A DNA stretch of 64,000 nucleotides from Owenia fusiformis. Its lineage: Eukaryota; Annelida; Polychaeta; Sabellida; Oweniidae. Shown here piece after piece: positions 58,283 through 64,000 of this stretch. The notes below the pieces were generated by a model. The model was not told the origin of the DNA, searched no databases, and saw only the letters and a list, made by a program, of their open reading frames with translations. Position numbers and translations under genes: made by a program. The stretch's first letter is position 1. Each line of letters begins with the position of its first letter. The stretch lies in contig CAIIXF020000010.1 of NCBI GenBank assembly GCA_903813345.2, positions 33,223,425 to 33,287,424 of the forward strand, written 5' to 3'.

Positions 58283-59728
58283 ATTATATGTCGTCATCAG
58301 TCACGTGACACCACGAGGCTGATCAGGGTGCAAACATCTTGGAATAGAATAAATAAAGTCGAATTACAAATGTCAGAGTAATTGAATCTTTTGTACAATG
58401 GGACATCTAAGGAACGTAATAACAACGCTACTAGCACGGACTCTGGGGATTCGGATGATGTCTCATTCCCAAGATTAGGTATGGAAACAAATCTTGATGA
58501 TCTCAATGAGCCTGAAGCTCCTTCTAAGGCATTTTCTTTTCAAAAAATCTGGAATAATGAGTATGTAGAGTTCGGGTCACTTCTCCCTAAACATTCACGA
58601 GTCGATCTGAAAGAATCCAAATCAAAAACCTTATAATAATTAAGGCCCAAGGAAATTTTAAATTTCAAATCAATTTCTGTTGAAGAATTGATTTCTGCTT
58701 TTCATATTTTCTGGTAAGGAGGCATTTGTGTATGCAACATGCCGAAGTTGGCTGAACTGCGACTGCCTTGGCATACCATACCATACCATATTTTGCTCTT
58801 TGGATTTTCATACACCGAGCAGTTGCTATTTTTTATTGTTATTTTAAGAATAGGAATGGCAGATTTCTAAAGGATATTTTATAACCTGACCCAAGGCAAG
58901 ATTGCATAACTAAACATTTCAGAAGAAAAGGTATTGATTTTCTAACTTATCAAAACTAAGTAAATAAAAAAGCTGCCTCACCAGAAGCAGGGTGGAAACC
59001 CAGACAACTATGATAAAACAAATTGCATAAGACAGTGATGACAAACCTATCAGATCCACAGATTGAGATGTAGACTGCAAATGAATTGTTAATATCTGCA
59101 TCTGGCCACATATTGTAGAATAATTGTAATAAGTTATAGGCAATATCTGTTACCAGGGAACATTTATATTTTAGGCAATATTTGTTACCAAGGGAACATT
59201 TCATGTAAAAGTCCTTCTTAAATAAAACAGGGACAATGGAGTTTCATCAAAGCTTAGAAAAGAAGCAAGATACGAGTGTAGCACAACTTGTCAATCTTAA
59301 AGTAAAAGATGCAGTTTTCAGTGTTGAAAAAAATAATGATTTAAATCTAAGAATCCTCAAGGGCAAAAGGGCCTTCATTATGGCAAATAATACAAATGTA
59401 GACATGTTCAGTGTCTTATTTGATCATCTCTTATTTAAAATTTTATTTCATCTTCTTGTACATTAATTCACTGCTTTCCATGCACTCTATGTAAATATGT
59501 TTTTTGGCAAATAAAGTATTGAAAAAAAAACTACAAAATGTGCTAGGTGAATCCTGTTTTGCAGAAGGTCAACTTGCAATGGCCATGATAATTATATCAC
59601 GTCATTTTACGCCTTATCAGAGTACTGTGAATTTCACAATTTGACTCTGAAGTATGGCTATAAACCCATATTTTGTCTTTGGGATAGGATTGAAGTAGGT
59701 TAGTTCATGTATCATTTTCTTTTTTCAG
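58283..59728. other. No supported gene; two open frames of unknown status
   Basis: 58,382-58,636 is an open plus-strand frame, acidic and Ser-rich, ending in FQKIWNNEYVEFGSLLPKHS; I do not recognise it. 59,236-59,466 is another, with a good ATG, and might be the first exon of the gene that follows, but no donor in the right phase was found. Confidence 0.4.
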
Positions 59729-62654
59729 TTCTAGTGACATTGTAACAGGAAGGAGAAGAGATAGAATACAACAATCAAGAAACTCTCAACAAGGTATGTA
59801 AACAGTAATTGACAACAGGGAAATGTGTGCTACTGACTTTTCTCTAAGCCTACTGACTCTGACTTATGCCCAGCCACTGGCACATGGACACCTACTTTGT
59901 ATTCTTTGTATAAATAAGGTGATAATAAAGAAAAAAATTACTCTGCTGACTTGTATTTTGTATTTTTGATTTTTGGGCTTTGACCTATATATTTTCAGAT
60001 GGTCGGCTCCAAAAGTGCACCAAATGTGAATTCACCACCTCAAAACTAGGTGCAATCGGGAATCATACCAAGGCAGAACACCCAAGGAGTAAGTTTTACC
60101 TTCCATGAACAAATCAAATATTAACAAGATAATAGAAATTCCAGGAAATTCATCAGCCTCAATTTCTTACAGATCCAAGTTCTGATGTGTACAGGTATTT
60201 TGCTGATCAGTTGTCATATCACTGTGTGTTTGTTAACTTAACATTCAAGATCATATATGTAAGTTTGATGAATTATAGGCATTTTGTATTTGTAATATAT
60301 TAATTTGTGTCTTGTCACCAATTTCTGAACATTAATCTTTAAGACATATTTAAGACACAAGATCACAAGGAATTTTTTATTTGAAGACCAAGGCTTGCTC
60401 CAATAGCTCGAGAATGAATAAATACACAATGAAATCATGTAAGCAATGTAATGACATAAATGTAAAAAGTACTTATTGCAGAGAAACAAGTATGCTGAAA
60501 ATGTTTACACCACAACTAAATATTTCCTGTGAGAGCCTTGAGTATTTTGTAGATCCTAAAATTACAGATGTTTATTATAGTGCAACGTGAATGCGGAATT
60601 AGAGGTTGCAAAGAGGAAGTGACAAAAGAAAACATTGACGACCATGTACAAAACTACAAAAGTAAGTGTATAAAAAGTCTCTAAATGTAGAAAAATACAT
60701 ATTCTTAGTTAAAGTTCGGAGAGGTTATAATAAAGTTATAGTTATTGTTGCATATATCAAATAAATTATCTTCATGTGATATTCAATCTTTATCCTTGCA
60801 ACAATTAGAAAAAAGAGTTGTTATTTCTAGTAGGTGGTATCATTGAAAAGATCAATTTAGATATAATAGGCAGCACCAGAGGATGTACCATTCCAAGTAA
60901 AGAAGATCTGGCAAAACTTATGTATCAAAATGAAAATGAATTATGCAGAACATAATTTGTTTTTGAAAAATATGGTTACATAAGAATCTCATTATTGCTT
61001 CATTAAACAAATACATTTAGAGATGATTTCAAATGTTATCCCGGAGCAAAGAGAATCAGTTATCCATTCTGATATTGAAATTATCAATATATTGATATTG
61101 TCCATTAACAGACACTGTCCATTTAAATTGTCTGTCTTTAGGTCATTATTCTAGTTGATCAACACAATACATATTGTTGTTATTTAATGTTGTAGACAAA
61201 GTGGGAGGACTCATTACAAAATGTTCAGCAACCAAGGTGTCCGACTTGAGGAAGATGATAAAAGAGAGAGTAAGTGTTTCACTAAAAAAATATTATCCAA
61301 CTGAATGAAGTTCTCAGGGGGCATAAAGCTGTCTCTCCGTTCATTTGTCTGACTAGCTGAAAATTCAAATAAAAATCGAAGTATTGGGTTCAAATTTTAT
61401 AGGCTAAATTTTAGGGTGGTATAATCTCTGCACACATACCAGTTGACAGGTTTGGCTCAAATTTAATATGCTGATGCCTTACAGATAGAGATATATGGAC
61501 TCTGCTCAAAAGGGAATTTTTAAACATCACCTTTCAATGGTCCTTTTTCCATATAGCTTTGAAATTTCATTAAAGTCTTGTTTTTAATGAGATATTAGGA
61601 GATCTGCATTTTTAACTATTTATTCAATTTGATAGCATATTTGAATTCCCTATGTAAATTTCTTTCAAAACAACTTTGATTGGCACTGTTATTTACCTTT
61701 ATTCAAATTTTAATGGTTTCTCATAGTCTAAAAGAGGTCGGGCATTGACAGAATGCTGAAAAACCCTTAAAAGTTCATTAACTCTTATTAACTCTTACAA
61801 GGATCACAATTTTAATGTGAAATTACAATCCACATGCCAATAAGATTATAGAGTTACATTCCAATGGTGTTTTAAGTTTATCTGAATAGAGTTACTTCTT
61901 AAATCAAGAAATTAAGTGACTCTGGCAATACATTTACATGTATCCTAGCCCTACCAATACCCATGATGCCATCTATTATCCATTTATATGGGAAAAGGCC
62001 AATTCAAAATGGCTGTCATTATAAAAAAATGTAACCTTTGATATACTCACCAGTTGAACAAATTTGGTTCACATTTAATATGCAGATGCCTGGGGGATAG
62101 GAAAATCACATTGAAGAAATGTATAATAAAGTTAGGAAAATGATAAATCCTTTGAAAAGTCTAAAGACTAAGTTAAACTCCAGAGATCTGGAAACGCTCT
62201 TTAACCCCTTTATAACACCTCATTTTGACTATGGTACTGATCATTTGTGTTTCTGATAGGAAATAAACTATCATGCGTTTATACCAGAGGAATACAATAC
62301 TATTTCACATATGTTTGTTTCTTCCACTTTGCAAAAAATCATGCACACAAGAGGACACAAAGCAAGAATCTACATATCTTGAATGGCCTAATCTAATTTT
62401 GAGGCATTGTATATCTCAACAATAGTTAAGAAACCTGTCATTCACTTTGATGATGTTTGATCAGTAGTGTCTAAAAAATATGTTTTTGGTTATTACAGAT
62501 CTTACAGTTATATGCTCTTACTGGAGAGCAGATTTGTCTTGTGTCAGTGAAACCATGTCCAAGCTCCCCATATATGTGGAGATTTTCTACTCCAGGATAT
62601 GCAACAACTGTACTGAGTGGGAATGCAGCCTGGGCTGTTTCAAATGACTTGTGA
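59729..62654 (+). CDS. Multi-exon zinc-finger gene with a possible divergent MADS-like segment
   Basis: Exons by splice site and phase: 59,729-59,795; 59,999-60,088; 60,581-60,661; 60,831-60,896; 61,196-61,269; 62,499-62,654. All internal joins agree (phases 1, 1, 1, 1, 0). Exon 2 is a C2H2 finger (CTKCEFTTSKLGAIGNHTKAEH). Exon 3 holds CGIRGC...DDHVQNY, a weaker C/H site. Exons 4-6 read KINLDIIGSTRGCTIP, NKVGGLITKC, then LQLYALTGEQICLVSV and YMWRFSTP. I compare this with the MADS box (KI..I..I.N...R..TF..R..GL.KK, then L.TLTG.Q..L and .Y.F.T). There is an extra dozen residues in the middle, and the resemblance could be chance. The first exon is not found. Likely nuclear; function unknown. Confidence 0.45.
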
Positions 62655-63199
62655 GGGTATGAATGAGTAGAAAGTCATTGTTGAGAGTGTAGAGAGGGTT
62701 CATGGTAAGAGTGTGAATGAAGAGAGAGTTGCCACCATTAATGATATAAGCCAAGGATGTACCATCAAGAGAGAGTACAATATGTCAGATGGTGGGACAG
62801 AGTGGTTTAGAGGCACGATTAGATAAATATTGATACATTAAAATAAAAAAATAATAGGATTCGTTAAACATTGTAAACAAGAATTGCATGTTTAGTAACA
62901 AGTCTACCATTATTGAAAAATTATGCTTATGAGTTACATTTAGAGATACGCCTAATATTCATAATCCAAGTGACAGATAACTGTCTGGAAGTTTTGCAAT
63001 AACCAATGTGAGACAATGCAGTGCCTTAGTTAGAAGAGGTTGATCTCTATTGTCAATTCTAACGACGGAACAGTTTCCTTGATTTTCACCTTTATAATCA
63101 TTTCCAAACACTTGACTGAGTTCCCATTAGACCTTGGCAGAGTACTAACAATAATGTATAACCCTATGTATGTGTAATTTGTAAACCATGTATTTTCAG
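62655..63199. other. Possible further exon of the zinc-finger gene
   Basis: 62,716-62,826 is open in one plus frame (ATINDISQGCTIKREY, then DGGTEWFRGTIR), but no clear acceptor or donor was placed. The rest shows nothing. Confidence 0.3.
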
Positions 63200-63303
63200 G
63201 AGTTGTCAGATCTGTTGGCACAAAAAGAAAATATTTCAAGATAATATGGGAGGACGAAGCAGAGGAAGAAACATTGAATAAAAAACAAATGATTTTTTTC
63301 TAG
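63200..63303 (+). CDS. Candidate terminal exon, Tudor/Agenet-like strand pattern
   Basis: After TGTATTTTCAG an open stretch reads VVRSVGTKRKYFKIIWEDEA then EEETLNKKQMIFF and stop (phase 1 start). Preceded by TEWFRGTI from the stretch near 62,800, it has the W..G.V......Y.I.WED.. pattern of Tudor/chromo-like beta barrels. It may be the last exon of the preceding zinc-finger gene, or of an isoform. Confidence 0.3.
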
Positions 63304-63481
63304 TTAACAGAAACATTGTAATTCAATAATATGAATGGACACTGCAAAGGAGATTTGTCTGTTTTTGTTGTGCTTATTTTCAGCACATTTTCTTGCTTGT
63401 TTTATATTCATGTGTAACAGATTTGTATGAATGCTATTGGAAATGGCTTAAACTGCGTCAGAATTGTAACAATAGTATAAA

Positions 63482-63665
63482 CAGGGTGTCAAAATGATTT
63501 TGGATAACTTTATCTACATGATATCTGAATTGTTCTTACATCATAAGTAGGCTTCACAGAGCAACTCCAGAAGAAGCTTCAGATGACAAGTTCAACTGGA
63601 TGCACTTTTATGCAAAAAGTTCATGCTCTTGAAATTAAGGGGGAACATATTTATTTAACACCCTG
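63482..63665. mobile_element. Small MITE with mariner-like termini
   Basis: Begins CAGGGTGTCAAAATGAT and ends ATATTTATTTAACACCCTG, an imperfect inverted repeat of about 20 bp; 184 bp long, with TA directly after the right end. Confidence 0.55.
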
Positions 63666-63670
63666 TAGTT

Positions 63671-63762
63671 GGCTATATTGCAATGTCATATATCTTTGCA
63701 ATTACCTCAATTACTTAGCTATATTGCAATGTCATATATCTTTGCAATTACCTAAGTTCAAA
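63671..63762. repeat. 46-bp tandem duplication
   Basis: GCTATATTGCAATGTCATAT and the following 20-odd bases occur at 63,672 and again at 63,718, nearly identical. Confidence 0.85.
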
Positions 63763-64000
63763 TCTGACTTAAGTTTAGAGATTCCACCTTCAATTACTGT
63801 TTCAAGTTCAAAAATCTTTTAACAATTTGCTTTAAATTCATCAATTTTTATGTCACCACCAAAAATTCTTACAATTTCAAATCACTTAACGAATATTGTT
63901 TAGACTGATTTCAGTTTTTTAAAATCATCTACAAGTTATCAGAAGTTTAAATCTGACTTTAGATTTGAGATTTGACATTTCCTAAGATCAAAAATGTCTT

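Overview
The window is AT-rich animal nuclear DNA, not bacterial or organellar. Coding sequence lies in short exons bounded by GT..AG splice sites, most open frames are relics of animal transposons, and the one complete host gene (signal peptide, helical rod, EGF, fibrinogen domain) is a metazoan secreted-lectin architecture. An invertebrate (lophotrochozoan or invertebrate deuterostome) fits best; the sequence alone does not give a species. Many exons were placed by eye from splice sites and phase, so exon ends are predictions.

Layout. 0-15 kb is mostly a transposon graveyard: an SGNH-hydrolase-like scrap, a complete-length but dead piggyBac element (2,208-4,892) flanked by TTAA, a PIF/Harbinger transposase scrap, a gypsy gag relic and a pogo/Tigger relic. 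15-18 kb holds two exons of a MADF-domain gene whose intron carries a mariner-type (DD37D) element with about 340-bp terminal inverted repeats. 18-23.5 kb has a gypsy RT scrap and three inverted-repeat elements. 24.0-31.9 kb is a fibrinogen-related gene: TATA box, signal-peptide exon, one exon coding for a long N-glycosylated helical rod of 18-residue repeats, an EGF exon and a fibrinogen-domain exon, all joined in phase 1. A possible alternative hydrophobic last exon lies in the second intron.

32-41.7 kb holds a minisatellite, a foldback element, a tRNA-derived SINE, a gag-like zinc-knuckle relic, a decayed Ty3/gypsy element and the last exon of a C2H2 zinc-finger gene. 41.8-47.3 kb is the clearest nested structure: a LINE on the minus strand is split by a 4,017-bp element with TTAA target duplication, carrying an intact 545-codon DDE transposase (Kolobok-like) and a second, oppositely oriented gene whose product resembles the cysteine-rich C-terminal domain of P2X7-like proteins. 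Taking out the element plus one TTAA restores the LINE reading frame. 48-49 kb is another long foldback element. 50-53.6 kb has a RING-like ORF, a retroelement tail and a conserved uncharacterised ORF. 55-58.3 kb is a pile of gypsy gag/protease/RT fragments with an exact 246-bp tandem duplication. 59.7-62.65 kb (perhaps to 63.3 kb) is a multi-exon gene with one C2H2 finger, a second cysteine/histidine exon and a segment tentatively resembling a divergent MADS box.

The host genes show no evident operon-like cooperation. The main themes are a secreted, probably multimeric recognition lectin and repeated rounds of transposon insertion into introns and into each other.
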